A DNA stretch of 64,000 nt from Arachis hypogaea (Eukaryota; Streptophyta; Magnoliopsida; Fabales; Fabaceae), in NCBI RefSeq assembly GCF_003086295.3, contig NW_027255461.1, positions 62,001 to 126,000 of the forward strand. Direction: 5' to 3'. A program made the position numbers and the translations under genes. Positions 14,401 through 29,377 of the stretch are shown one piece after another. The first letter of the stretch is position 1, and each line of letters opens with the position of its first letter. The notes under the pieces were generated by a model. That model searched no databases. It saw only the letters and a program-made list of their open reading frames with translations, and was not told where the DNA came from.

Positions 14401-17400
14401 TAAATTCTTTTTTATTTTTTATTCACCGGATAATGCTACACCTGGACACTTAACTTTTTTGGTTGCACTTGTACACAAATTAAGAATAAATTAATTTTAA
14501 AATTTTTCAATTATTTTTTTTTTGTATATTGTTAGAATTTTTATTTTTCTACTATTAGAAAAAAATTAAATTTTTTGTTTAAAAAGTAAAAAAGAAAATA
14601 ATAAATTTACAAATTTGTTGTTTACTAGATATTGCTGGACTTTATTTTACTTTTTAATATAAAAAAATAATTTAATCATATAATTTAAAAATTCAAAAAT
14701 AAAAATTTAGTTTATAAAAATTTTAAATTTTTAATAATATTTTTTACTTTTTATTCACCGAAAAATGCTACCTCCGGACAGTTGACTTTTTTTGCTACAC
14801 CTGTTCACAAATTAAGAATAAATTACTTTAAAAAATTTAAAATTTTTCAATTTTTCTAATTTTTGTATATTGTTGGAATTTTTTCTTCTATTATTAGAAA
14901 AGAATTATTTTTTATTTTAAAAATTAAAAAGTAATAAATTTACAGATCTGTTATTTACTTGATATTGCTAGACTTTATTTTATTTTTCTAATTTAAATAA
15001 AAAATTTAATCTCATAATATAAAAAAATTTAGTTATTAAAATTTTTAATTTTTTTCAAAATATTTTTTATTCACCGGATAATGGTACACCCAGACACTTG
15101 ACTTTTTTTTACTACACTTGTTCACCCATTAAGAATAAATTAATTTTAAAAATTTTCAATTTTTTATTTTTTAGATATTTTTAGAATTTTTTCTTTTTGT
15201 ACTATTAGAAAAAAATTTATTTTTTTGTTAAAATTAAAAAAATAATAAATTTATAGATCTGATGTTTACTAGATATTGTTGGACATTATTTTATTTTTCT
15301 AATTTAGATAAAAAAATTTAATCTTATAATTTAAAAATTCAAAATTAAAAATTTAGTTTTTTAAAATTTTTTTTTTATTTTTTATTCACCGGATAATGCT
15401 ACACCTGGACACTTGACTATTTTTGGTTGCACATATTCACAAATTAAGAATAAATTAATTTAAAAATTTTTCAATTATTATTTTTTTGTATATTGTTAGA
15501 ATTTTTATTTTTCTACTACTAGAGAAAAAAATTTTTTGTTTAAAAAGTAAAAAGAAATAATAAATTTACAAATTTGTTGTTTACTAGATATTGCTGGACT
15601 TTATTTAATTTTATAATGTAAAAAATAATTTAATCATATAATTTAAAAATTCAAAAATAAAAAATTTAGTTTATAAAAATTTTAAATTTTTTAATAATAT
15701 TTTTATTTTTTATTCACCAAAAATGCTACACCCGGACAGTTGACTTTTTTTGCTACACCTGTTCACAAATTAAGAATAAATTACTTTAAAAAATTTAAAA
15801 TTTTTCAATTTTTCAATTTTTGTATATTTTTTGAATTTTTTTCTTCTATTATTAGAAAAGAACTTATTTTGTTATTTTAAAAATTAAAAAATAATAAATT
15901 TACAGATTCGTTATTTACTAGATATTGCTAGACTTTATTTTATTTTTCTAATCTAAATAAAAAATTTAATTTCATAAATAAAAATTCAAAATAAAAAATT
16001 TAGTTTTTTAAAATTTTTAAATTTTTAAATTCTTTTTTATTTTTTATTCACCGGATAATGCTACACCTGGACACTTGACTATTTTTGGTTGCACATATTC
16101 ACAAATTAAGAAAAAATTAATTTAAAAATTTTTCAATTATTATTTTTTTTTATATTGTTAGAATTTTTATTTTTCTACTACTAGAAAAAAATTAAATTTT
16201 TTGTTTAAAAAGTAAAAAAGAAAATAATAAATTTACAAATTTGTTGTTTACTAGATATTGCTGGACTTTATTTTACTTTTATAATATAAAAAAATAATGT
16301 AATCATATAATTTAAAAATTCAAAAATAAAAATTTAGTTTATAAAAATTTTAAATTTTTTAATAATATTTTTTACTTTTTATTCACCGAAAAATGCTACC
16401 TCCGCACAGTTGACTTTTTTTGCTACACCTGTTCACAAATTAAGAATAAATTACTTTAAAAAATTTAAAATTTTTAAATTTTTCTGATTTTTGTATATTG
16501 TTGGAATTTTTTTCTTCTATTATTGGAAAAGAACTTATTTGTTTATTTTAAAAATTAAAAAATAATAAATTTACAGATCTGTTATTTACTTGGTATTGCT
16601 AGACTTTATTTTATTTTTCTAATTTAAATAAAAAATTTAATCTCATAATATAAACAAAATTTAGTTATTAAAATTTTTAATTTTTTTCAAAATATTTTTT
16701 ATTCACCGGATAATGGTACACCCAGACACTTGACTTTTTTTTACTAACTTGTTCACCCATTAAGAATAAATTAATTTTAAAAATTTTCAATTTTTTATTT
16801 TTAGATATTTTTAGAATTTTTTCTTTTTGTACTATTAGAAAAAATTTATTTTTTTGTTTAAAATTAAAAAAAATAATAATTTATAGATCTGATGTTTACT
16901 AGATATTGTTGGACATTATTTTATTTTTCTAATTTAGATAAAAAATTTAATCTTATAATTTAAAAATTCAAAATTAAAAATTTAGTTTTTTAAATTTTTA
17001 AATTTTTAAATTTTTTTTATTTTTTATTCACCGGATAATGCTACACCTGGACACTTGACTATTTTTGGTTGCACATATTCACAAATTAAGAAAAAATTAA
17101 TTTAAAAATTTTCAATTATTATTTTTTTGTATATTGTTAGAATTTTTTATTTTTCTACTACTAGAGAAAAAAATTTTTGTTTAAAAAGTAAAAAAGAAAA
17201 TAATAAATTTACAAATTTGTTGTTTACTAGATATTGCTGGACTTTATTTAAATTTTATAATGTAAAAAATAATTTAATCATATAATTTAAAAATTAAAAA
17301 TAAAAAATTTAGTTTATAAAAATTTTAAATTTTTTAATAATATTTTTTACTTTTTATTCACCAAAAATGCTACACCCGGACAGTTGACTTTTTTTGCTAC

Positions 17401-18030
17401 AACTGTTCACAAATTAAGAATAAATTACTTTAAAAAATTTAAAATTTTTCAATTTTTCAATTTTTTGTATATTTTTTGAATTTTTTTCTTCTATTATTAG
17501 AAAAGAACTTATTTTGTTATTTTAAAAATTAAAAAATAATAAATTTACAGATTCGTTATTTACTAGATATTGCTAGACTTTATTTTATTTTTCTAATCTA
17601 AATAAAAAAATTTAATTTCATAAATAAAAATTCAAAAATAAAAATTTAGTTTTTAAAATTTTTAAAATTTTTAAATTTTTTAAATTCTTTTTTATTTTTT
17701 ATTCACCGGATAATGCTACACTGGACACTTAACTTTTTTTGGTTGCACTGTACACAAATTAAGAATAAATTAATTTTAAAATTTTTCAATTATTTTTTTT
17801 TTGTATATTGTTAGATTTTTATTTTTCTACTATTAGAAAAAATTAAATTTTTTGTTTAAAAAGTAAAAAAGAAAATAATAAATTTACAAATTTGTTGTTT
17901 ACTAGATATTGCTGGACTTTATTTTACTTTTATAATATAAAAAATAATGTAATCATATAATTTAAAAATTCAAAAATAAAAATTTAGTTTATAAAAATTT
18001 TAAATTTTTTAATAATATTTTTTACTTTTT

Positions 18031-20971
18031 ATTCACCGAAAAATGCTACCTCCGCACAGTTGACTTTTTTTGCTACACCTGTTCACAAATTAAGAATAAA
18101 TTACTTTAAAAAATTTAAAATTTTTAATTTTTCTAATTTTTGTATATTGTTGGAATTTTTTTCTTCTATTATTGGAAAAGAACTTATTTGTTTATTTTAA
18201 AAATTAAAAATAATAAATTTACAGATCTGTTATTTACTTGATATTGCTAGACTTTATTTTATTTTTCTAATTTAAATAAAAAATTTAATCTCATAATATA
18301 AACAAAATTTAGTTATTAAAATTTTTAATTTTTTTCAAAATATTTTTTATTCACCGGATAATGGTACACCCAGACACTTGACTTTTTTTTACTACACTTG
18401 TTCACCCATTAAGAATAAATTAATTTTAAAAATTTTCAATTTTTTATTTTTTAGATATTTTTAGAATTTTTTCTTTTTGTACTATTAGAAAAAAATTTAT
18501 TTTTTTGTTTAAAATTAAAAAAAAATAATAAATTTATAGATCTGATGTTTACTAGATATTGTTGGACATTATTTTATTTTTCTAATTTAGATAAAAAAAT
18601 TTAATCTTATAATTTAAAAATTCAAAATTAAAAATTTAGTTTTTTAAAATTTTAAATTTTAAATTTTTTTTATTTTTTATTCACCGGATAATGCTACACC
18701 TGGACACTTGACTATTTTTGGTTGCACATATTCACAAATTAAGAATAAATTAATTTAAAAATTTTTCCATTATTATTTTTTTTATATTGTTAGAATTTTT
18801 TATTTTTCTACTACTAGAAAAAATTAAATTTTTTGTTTAAAAAGTAAAAAGAAAATAATAAATTTACAAATTTGTTGTTTACTAGATATTGCTGGACTTT
18901 ATTTTACTTTTATAATATAAAAAAATAATGTAATCATATAATTTAAAAATTCAAAAATAAAAAATTTAGTTTATAAAAATTTTAAATTTTTTAATAATAT
19001 TTTTTACTTTTTATTCACCGAAAAATGCTACCTCCGCACAGTTGACTTTTTTTGCTACACCTGTTCACAAATTAAGAATAAATTACTTTAAAAAATTTAA
19101 AATTTTTAAATTTTTCTAATTTTTGTATATTGTTGGAATTTTTTTCTTCTATTATTGGAAAAGAACTTATTTGTTATTTTAAAAATTAAAAAATAATAAA
19201 TTTACAGATCTATTATTTACTTGATATTGCTAGACTTTATTTTATTTTTCTAATTTAAATAAAAAATTTAATCTCATAATATAAACAAAATTTAGTTATT
19301 AAAATTTTTAATTTTTTTCAAAATATTTTTTATTCACCGGATAATGGTACACCCAGACACTTGACTTTTTTTACTACACTTGTTCACCATTAAGAATAAA
19401 TTAATTTTAAAATTTTCAATTTTTATTTTTTAGATATTTTTAGAATTTTTTTTTTGTACTATTAGAAAAAATTTATTTTTTTGTTTAAAATTAAAAAAAA
19501 TAATAAATTTATAGATCTGATGTTTACTAGATATTGTTGGACATTATTTTATTTTTCTAATTTAGATAAAAAAATTTAATCTTATAATTTAAAAATTCAA
19601 AATTAAATAATTTAGTTTTTTAAAATTTTAAATTTTAAATTTTTTTTATTTTTTATTCACCGGATAATGCTACACCTGGACACTTGACTATTTTTGGTTG
19701 CACATATTCACAAATTAAGAAAAATTAATTTAAAATTTTTCCATTATTATTTTTTTTTATATTGTTAGAATTTTTTATTTTTCTACTACTAGAAAAAATT
19801 AAATTTTTTGTTTAAAAAGTAAAAAAGAAAATAATAAATTTACAAATTTGTTGTTTACTAGATATTGCTGGACTTTATTTTACTTTTATAATATAAAAAA
19901 ATAATGTAATCATATAATTTAAAAATTCAAAAATAAAAAATTTAGTTTATAAAAATTTTAAATTTTTAATAATATTTTTTACTTTTTATTCACCGAAAAA
20001 TGCTACCTCCGCACAGTTGACTTTTTTTGCTACACCTGTTCACAAATTAATAATAAATTACTTTAAAAAATTTAAAATTTTTAAATTTTTCTAATTTTTG
20101 TATATTGTTGGAATTTTTTTCTTCTATTATTGGAAAAGAACTTATTTGTTTATTTTAAAAATTAAAAAATAATAAATTTACAGATCTGTTATTTACTTGA
20201 TATTGCTAGACTTTATTTTATTTTTCTAATTTAAATAAAAAATTTAATCTCATAATATAAACAAAATTTAGTTATTAAAATTTTTAATTTTTTTCAAAAT
20301 ATTTTTTATTCACCGGATAATGGTACACCCAGACACTTGACTTTTTTTTACTACACTTGTTCACCCATTAAGAATAAATTAATTTTAAAAATTTTCAATT
20401 TTTTATTTTTTAGATATTTTAGAATTTTTTCTTTTTGTACTATTAGAAAAAAATTTATATTTTTGTTTGAAATTAAAAAAAAATAATAAATTTATAGATC
20501 TGATGTTTACTAGATATTGTTGGACATTATTTTATTTTTCTAATTTAGATAAAAAAATTTAATCTTATAATTTAAAAATTCAAAATTAAATAATTTAGTT
20601 TTTAAAATTTTTAAATTTTTAAATTTTTTTTATTTTTTATTCACCGGATAATGCTACACCTGGACACTTGACTATTTTTGGTTGCACATATTCACAAATT
20701 AAGAAAAAATTAATTTAAAAATTTTTCAATTATTATTTTTTTGTATATTGTTAGAATTTTTTATTTTTCTACTAATAGAGAAAAAAAATTTTTTTTTAAA
20801 AAGTAAAAAAGAAAATAATAAATTTACAAATTTGTTGTTTACTAGATATTGCTGGACTTTATTTAAATTTTATAATGTAAAAAATAATTTAATCATATAA
20901 TTTAAAAATTAAAAAATAAAAAATTTAGTTTATAAAAATTTTAAATTTTTTAATAATATTTTTTATTTTTT
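18031..20971. repeat. Three trimer (B1-C-A1) units inside the pentamer zone
   Basis: B1 starts at 18031, 19013 and 19988 and the next B2 at 20972, giving steps of 982, 975 and 984 bp. The B2-A2 pair that makes a pentamer is absent from this stretch. The A1 copies at 18679 and 19655 share a CATTATTATTTTTTTTATATT form. Most A copies instead have CAATTATTATT followed by GTATATT. The same form occurs at 4787 and 5751. Confidence 0.85.
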
Positions 20972-23900
20972 ATTCACAGAAAAATGCTACACTCGGACAG
21001 TTGACTTTTTTTGCTACACCTGTTCACAAATTAAGAATAAATTACTTTAAAAAATTTAAAATTTTTCAATTTTTCAATTTTTTGTATATTTTTTGAATTT
21101 TTTTCTTCTATTATTAGAAAAGAACTTATTTTGTTATTTTAAAAATTAAAAAATAATAAATTTACAGATTCGTTATTTACTAGATATTGCTAGACTTTAT
21201 TTTATTTTTCTAATTTAAATAAAAAAATTTAATTTCATAAAATAAAAATTCAAAAATAAAAAATTTAGTTTTTTAAAATTTTTAAAATTTTTAAATTTTT
21301 TAAATTCTTTTTTATTTTTTATTCACCGGATAATGCTACATCTGGACACTTAACTTTTTTTGGTTGCACCTGTACACAAATTAAGAATAAATTAATTTTA
21401 AAATTTTTCAATTATTTTGTTTTTTGTATATTGTTAGAGTTTTTATTTTTCTACTATTAGAAAAAAATTAAATTTTTTGTTTAAAAAGTAAAAAAGAAAA
21501 TAATAAATTTACAAATTTGTTGTTTACTAGATATTGCTGGACTTTATTTTACTTTTATAATATAAAAAAATAATTTAATCATATAATTTAAAAATTCAAA
21601 AATAAAAAATTTAGTTTATAAAAATTTTAAATTTTTTAATAATATTTTTTACTTTTTATTCACCGAAAAATGCTACCTCCGCACAGTTGACTTTTTTTGC
21701 TACACCTGTTCACAAATTAAGAATAAATTACTTTAAAAAATTTAAAATTTTTCAATTTTTCTAATTTTTGTATATTGTTGGAATTTTTTTCTTTATTATT
21801 GGAAAAGAACTTATTTTTTATTTTAAAAATTAAAAAATAATAAATTTACAGATCTGTTATTTACTTGATATTGCTAGACTTTATTTTATTTTTCTAATTT
21901 AAATAAAAAAATTTAATCTCATAATATAAACAAAATTTAGTTATTAAAATTTTTAGTTTTTTTCAAAATATTTTTTATTCACCGGATAATGGTACACCCA
22001 GACACTTGACTTTTTTTTACTACACTTGTTCACCCATTAAGAATAAATTAATTTTAAAAATTTTCAATTTTTTATTTTTTAGATATTTTTAGAATTTTTT
22101 ATTTTGTACTATTAGAAAAAATTTATTTTTTTGTTTAAAATTAAAAAAAATAATAAATTTATAGATCTGATGTTTACTAGATATTGTTGGACATTATTTT
22201 ATTTTTCTAATTTAGATAAAAAAATTTAATCTTATAATTTAAAAATTCAAAATTAAAAAATTTAGTTTTTTAAAATTTTTAAATTTTTTTTATTTTTTAT
22301 TCACCAGATAATGCTACACCTGGACACTTGACTATTTTTGGTTGCACTTATTCACAAATTAAGAATAAATTAATTTTAAATTTTTTCAATTATTATTTTT
22401 TTGTATATTGTTAGAATTTTTTATTTTTCTACTACTAGAAAAAATTTTTCTTTGTTTAAAAAGTAAAAAAGTAAATAATAAATTTACAAATTTGTTGTTT
22501 ACTAGATATTGTTGGACTTTATTTTACTTTTATAATGTAAAAAATAATTTAATCATATAATTTAAAAATTCAAAAATAAAAAATTTAGTTTATAAAAATT
22601 TTAAATTTTTTAATAATATTTTTTACTTTTTATTCACAGAAAATTGCTACACCCGGACAGTTGACTTTTTTTGCTACACCTGTTCACAAATTAAGAATAA
22701 ATTACTTTAAAAAATTTAAAATTTTTCAATTTTTCAATTTTTTGTATATTTTTTGAATTTTTTTCTTCTATTATTAGAAAAGACTTATTTTGTTATTTTA
22801 AAAATTAAAAAATAATAAATTTACAGATTTGTTATTTACTAGATATTGCTAGACTTTTTTTATTTTTCTAATTTAAATAAAAAAATTTAATTTCATAATA
22901 TAAAAATTCAAAAATAAAAAATTTAGTTTTTTAAAAATTTTAAAATTTTTAAATTTTTTAAATTCTTTTTTATTTTTTATTCACCGGATAATGCTACACT
23001 TGGACACTTAACTTTTTTCGGTTGCACTTGTACACAAATTAGAAATAAATTAATTTTAAAATTTTCAATTATTTTGTTTTTTTGTATATTGTTAGAATTT
23101 TGATTTTTCTACTATTAGAAAAAATTAATTTTTTTTGTTTAAAAAGTAAAAAAGAAAATAATAAATTTACAAATTTGTTGTTTACTAGATATTGCTGGAC
23201 TTTATTTTACTTTTATAATATAAAAAAATAATTTAATCATATAATTTAAAAATTCAAAAATAAAAAATTTAGTTTATAAAAATTTTAAATTTTTTAATAA
23301 TATTTTTTACTTTTTATTCACCGAAAAATGCTACATCCGGACAGTTGACTTTTTTTGCTACACCTGTTCACAAATTAAGAATAAATTACTTTAAAAATTT
23401 AAAATTTTTCAATTTTTCTAATTTTTGTATATTGTTGGAATTTTTTTCTTCTATTATTAGAAAGAACTTATTTTTTATTTTAAAATTAAAAATAATAAAT
23501 TTACAGATTGTTATTTACTTGATATTGCTAGACTTTATTTTATTTTTCTAATTTAAATAAAAAATTTAATCTCATAATATAAAAAAATTTAGTTATTAAA
23601 TTTTTATTTTTTTCAAAATATTTTTTATTCACCGGATATGGTACACCCAGACACTTGACTTTTTTTTACTCCACTTGTTCACCCATTAAGAATAAATTAA
23701 TTTTAAAAATTTTCAATTTTTTATTTTTTAGATATTTTTAGAATTTTTTATTTTTGTACTATTAGAAAAAAATTTATTTTTTGTTTAAAATTAAAAAATA
23801 ATAAATTTATAGATCTGATATTTACTAGATATTGTTGGACATTATTTTATTTTTCTAATTTAGATAAAAAAATTTAATCTTATAATTTAAAAATTCAAAA

Positions 23901-26575
23901 TTAAAAAATTTAGTTTTTTAAAATTTTTAAATTTTTTTTATTTTTTATTCACCGGATAATGCTACACCTGGACACTTGACTATTTTTGGTTGCACTTATT
24001 CACAAATTAAGAATAAATTAATTTTAAATTTTTCAATTATTATTTTTTTGTATATTGTTAGAATTTTTATTTTTCTACTACTAGAAAAAAAATTTTTTGT
24101 TTAAAAAGTAAAACAGAAAATAATAAATTTACAAATTTGTTGTTTACTAGATATTGCTGGACTTTATTTTACTTTTATAATGTAAAAAATAATTTAATCA
24201 TATAATTTAAAAATTCAAAAATAAAAAATTTAGTTTATAAAAATTTTAAATTTTTTAATAATATGTTTTACTTTTTATTCACCGAAAATTGCTACACCCG
24301 GACAGTTGACTATTTTTGCTACAACTGTTCACAAATTAAGAATAAATTACTTTAAAAAATTTAAAATTTTTCAATTTTTCAATTTTTTGTATATTTTTGA
24401 ATTTTTTTCTTCTATTATTAGAAAAGAACTTATTTTGTTATTTTAAAAATTAAAAAATAATAAATTTACAGATTTGTTATTTACTAGATATTGCTAGACT
24501 TTATTTTATTTTTCTAATTTAAATAAAAAATTTAATTTCATAATAGAAAAACTCAGAAATAAAAAATTTAGTTTTTTAAAATTTTTAAAATTTTTAAATT
24601 CTTTTTTATTTTTTATTCACCGGATAATGCTACACTTGGACACTTAAATTTTTTTGGTTGCACTTGTACACAAATTAAGAATAAATTAATTTTAAAATTT
24701 TTCAATTATTTTGTTTTTTTGTATATTGTTAGAATTTTTATTTTTCTACTATTAGAAAAAATTAATTTTTTGTTTAAAAAGTAAAAAAGAAAATAATAAA
24801 TTTACAAATTTGTTGTTTACTAGATATTGCTGGACTTTATTTTACTTTTATAATATAAAAAAATAATTTAATCATATAATTTAAAAATTCAAAAATAAAA
24901 AATTTAGTTTATAAAAATTTTAAATTTTTTAATAATATTTTTTACTTTTTATTCACCGAAAAATGCTACATCCGGACAGTTGACTTTTTTTACTACACCT
25001 ATTCACAAATTAAGAATAAATTACTTAAAAAAATTTAAAATTTTTCAATTTTTCTAATTTTTGTATATTGTTGGAATTTTTTTCTTCTATTATTAGAAAA
25101 GAATTTATTTTTTTATTTTAAAAATTAAAAAATAATAAATTTACAGATCTGTTATTTACTTGATATTGCTAGACTTTATTTTATTTTTCTAATTTAAATA
25201 AAAAATTTAATCTCATAATATAAAAAAATTTAGTTAGTAAAATTTTTAATTTTTTTCAAAATATTTTTTATTCACCGGATAATGGTACACCCAGACACTT
25301 GACTTTTTTTTACTACACTTGTTCACCCATTAGAATAAATTAATTTTAAAAATTTTCAATTTTTTAATTTTTAGATATTGTTAGAATTTTTTCTATTTGT
25401 ACTATTAGAAAAAATTTATTTTTTGTTTAAAATTAAAAAAAATAATAAATTTATAGATCTGATGTTTACCAGATATTGTTGGACATTATTTTATTTTTCT
25501 AATTTAGATAAAAAAATTTAATCTTATAATTTAAAAATTCAAAATTAAAAAATTTATTTTTTTAAAATTTTTAAAATTTTTAAATTTTTTTTATTTTTTA
25601 TTCACCGGATAATGCTACACCTGGACACTTGACTATTTTTGGTTGCACTTATTCACAAATTAAGAATAAATTAATTTTAAAATTTTTCAATTATTATTTT
25701 TTTGTATATTGTTAGAATTTTTTATTTTTCTACTACTAGAAAAAAATTTTCTTTGTTTAAAAAGTAAAAAAGAAAATAATAAATTTACAAATTTGTTGTT
25801 TACTAGATATTGCTGGACTTTATTTTACTTTTATAATGTAAAAAATAATTTAATCATATAATTTAAAAATTCAAAAATAAAAAATTTAGTTTATAAAAAT
25901 TTTAAATTTTTTAATAATATTTTTTACTTTTTATTCACCGAAAAATGCTACATCCGGATAGTTGACTTTTTTTGCTACACCTGTTCACAAATTAAGAATA
26001 AATTACTTTAAAAAATTTAAAATTTTTCAATTTTTCTAATTTTTGTATATTGTTGGAATTTTTTTCTTCTATTATTAGAAAAGAACTTATTTTTTATTTT
26101 AAAAATTAAAAAATAATAAATTTACAGATCTGTTATTTACTTGATATTGCTAGACTTTATTTTATTTTTCTAATTTAAATAAAAAAATTAAATCTCATAA
26201 TATAAAAAAAATTTAGTTATTAAAATTTTTAATTTTTTTCAAAATATTTTTTATTCACCGGATAATGGTACACCCAGACACTTACTTTTTTTTACTACAC
26301 TTGTTCACCCATTAAGAATAAATTAATTTTAAAAATTTTCAATTTTTTATTTTTTAGATATTGTTAGAATTTTTTCTATTTGTACTATTAGAAAAAAAAT
26401 TATTTTTTTGTTTAAAATTAAAAAAAATAATAAATTTATAGATCTGATGTTTACTAGATATTGTTGGACATTATTTTATTTTTCTAATTTAGATAAAAAA
26501 AGTTAATCTTATAATTTAAAAATTCAAAATTAAAAAATTTAGTTTTTTAAAATTTTTAAATTTTTTTTATTTTTT

Positions 26576-26663
26576 ATTCACCGGATAATGCTACACCTGG
26601 ACACTTGACTATTTTTGGTTGCACTTTTAAATTTTTAAAATTTTTAAATATTTTTTATTTTTT
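26576..26663. repeat. 88-bp truncated A monomer, copy 1
   Basis: An ATTCACC start and the first GC-rich island as far as GGTTGCACTT are followed directly by an A/T tract and a second complete A start at 26664. The copy lacks about 240 bp, including the second island. It marks the 2.71-kb HOR. Confidence 0.88.
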
Positions 26664-29289
26664 ATTCACCGGATAATGCTACACCTGGACACTTGACTAT
26701 TTTTGGTTGCACTTATTCTCAAATTAAGAATAAATTAATTTTAAATTTTTTCAATTATTATTTTTTTGTATATTGTTAGAATTTTTTATTTTTCTACTAC
26801 TAGAAAAAAAATTTTTTGTTTAAAAAGTAAAAAGAAAATAATAAATTTACAAATTTGTTGTTTACTAGATATTACTGGACTTTATTTTACTTTTATAATG
26901 TAAAAAATAATTTAATCATATAATTTAAAAATTCAAAAATAAAAAATTTAGTTTATAAAAATTTTAAATTTTTTAATAATATTTTTACTTTTTATTCACC
27001 GAAAATTGCTACACCCGGACAGTTGACTATTTTTGCTACAACTGTTCACAAATTAAGAATAAATTACTTTAAAAATTTTAAAATTTTTCAATTTTTCAAT
27101 TTTTTGTATATTTTTTGAATTTTTTTCTTCTATTATTAGAAAAGAACTTATTTTGTTATTTTAAAAATTAAAAAATAATAAATTTACAGATTTGTTATTT
27201 ACTAGATATTGCTAGACTTTATTTTATTTTTCTAATTTAAATAAAAAATTTAATTTCATAATAGAAAAACTCAGAAATAAAAAATTTGTTTTTTAAAATT
27301 TTTAAAATTTTTAAATTCTTTTTTATATTTTATTCACCGGATAATGCTACACTTGGACACTTAAATTTTTTTGGTTGCACTTGTACACAAATTAAGAATA
27401 AATTAATTTTCAAATTTTTCAATTATTTTGTTTTTTTGTATATTGTTAGAATTTTTATTTTTCTACTATTAGAAAAAATTAATTTTTTTGTTTAAAAAGT
27501 AAAAAAGAAAATAATAAATTTACAAATTTGTTGTTTACTAGATATTGCTGGACTTTATTTTACTTTTATAATATAAAAAAATAATTTAATCATATAATTT
27601 AAAAATTCAAAAATAAAAAATTTAGTTTATAAAAATTTTAAATTTTTTAATAATATTTTTTACTTTTTATTCACCGAAAAATGCTACATCCGGACAGTTG
27701 ACTTTTTTTACTACACCTATTCACAAATTAAGAATAAATTACTTAAAAAAATTTAAAATTTTTCAATTTTTCTAATTTTTGTATATTGTTGGAATTTTTT
27801 TCTTCTATTATTAGAAAAGAATTTATTTTTTTATTTTAAAAATTAAAAAATAATAAATTTACAGATCTGTTATTTACTTGATATTGCTAGACTTTATTTT
27901 ATTTTTCTAATTTAAATAAAAAATTTAATCTCATAATATAAAAAAATTTAGTTAGTAAAATTTTTAATTTTTTTCAAAATATTTTTTATTCACCGGATAA
28001 TGGTACACCCAGACACTTGACTTTTTTTTACTACACTTGTTCACCCATTAGAATAAATTAATTTTAAAAATTTTCAATTTTTTATTTTTAGATATTGTTA
28101 GAATTTTTTCTATTTGTACTATTAGAAAAAAATTTATTTTTTGTTTAAAATTAAAAAAAATAATAAATTTATAGATCTGATGTTTACCAGATATTGTTGG
28201 ACATTATTTTATTTTTCTAATTTAGATAAAAAAATTTAATCTTATAATTTAAAAATTCAAAATTAAAAAATTTATTTTTTAAAATTTTTAAAATTTTTAA
28301 ATTTTTTTTATTTTTTATTCACCGGATAATGCTACACCTGGACACTTGACTATTTTTGGTTGCACTTATTCACAAATTAAGAATAAATTAATTTTAAAAT
28401 TTTTCAATTATTATTTTTTTGTATATTGTTAGAATTTTTTATTTTTCTACTACTAGAAAAAAATTTTCTTTGTTTAAAAAGTAAAAAAGAAAATAATAAA
28501 TTTACAAATTTGTTGTTTACTAGATATTGCTGGACTTTATTTTACTTTTATAATGTAAAAAATAATTTAATCATATAATTTAAAAATTCAAAAATAAAAA
28601 ATTTAGTTTATAAAAATTTTAAATTTTTTAATAATATTTTTTACTTTTTATTCACCGAAAAATGCTACATCCGGATAGTTGACTTTTTTTGCTACACCTG
28701 TTCACAAATTAAGAATAAATTACTTTAAAAAATTTAAAATTTTTCAATTTTTCTAATTTTTGTATATTGTTGGAATTTTTTTCTTCTATTATTAGAAAAG
28801 AACTTATTTTTTTATTTTAAAAATTAAAAAATAATAAATTTACAGATCTGTTATTTACTTGATATTGCTAGACTTTATTTTATTTTTCTAATTTAAATAA
28901 AAAAATTAAATCTCATAATATAAAAAAAATTTAGTTATTAAAATTTTTAATTTTTTTCAAAATATTTTTTATTCACCGGATAATGGTACACCCAGACACT
29001 TACTTTTTTTTACTACACTTGTTCACCCATTAAGAATAAATTAATTTTAAAAATTTTCAATTTTTTATTTTTTAGATATTGTTAGAATTTTTTCTATTTG
29101 TACTATTAGAAAAAAATTATTTTTTGTTTAAAATTAAAAAAATAATAAATTTATAGATCTGATGTTTACTAGATATTGTTGGACATTATTTTATTTTTCT
29201 AATTTAGATAAAAAAATTAATCTTATAATTTAAAAATTCAAAATTAAAAAATTTAGTTTTTTAAAATTTTTAAATTTTTTTTATTTTTT

Positions 29290-29377
29290 ATTCACCGGAT
29301 AATGCTACACCTGGACACTTGACTATTTTTGGTTGCACTTTTAAAATTTTTAAAATTTTTAAATTTTTTTATTTTTT
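29290..29377. repeat. 88-bp truncated A monomer, copy 2
   Basis: Same breakpoint as the copy at 26576: the island stops at GGTTGCACTT and an A/T tract leads into a full A1 at 29378. That A1 has TTATTCTCAAATT where others have TTATTCACAAATT, as does the A1 at 26664. Confidence 0.88.

Larger units (their letters stand above)
7626..24276. repeat. AT-rich satellite array, pentamer HOR with trimer interlude
   Basis: Continuation of the same array. B2 monomers start at 9145, 10783, 12429, 14081, 15712, 17356, 20972 and 22632, giving pentamers of about 1640-1660 bp in the order B2-A-B1-C-A1. The second monomer alternates between A2 (TTAACT, then GTACAC) and an A1-like form (TTGACT, then CATATTCAC). 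B2 likewise has three forms, ending CATGTTC, CCTGTTC or CAACTGTTC. Two successive pentamers therefore often form a decamer of about 3.29 kb (10783 to 14081). Between 17356 and 20972 the period changes to trimers. From about 23316 the B1 island reads ACATCCGG instead of CCTCCG, marking a shift to the variant used further right. No gene is present. Confidence 0.92.
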
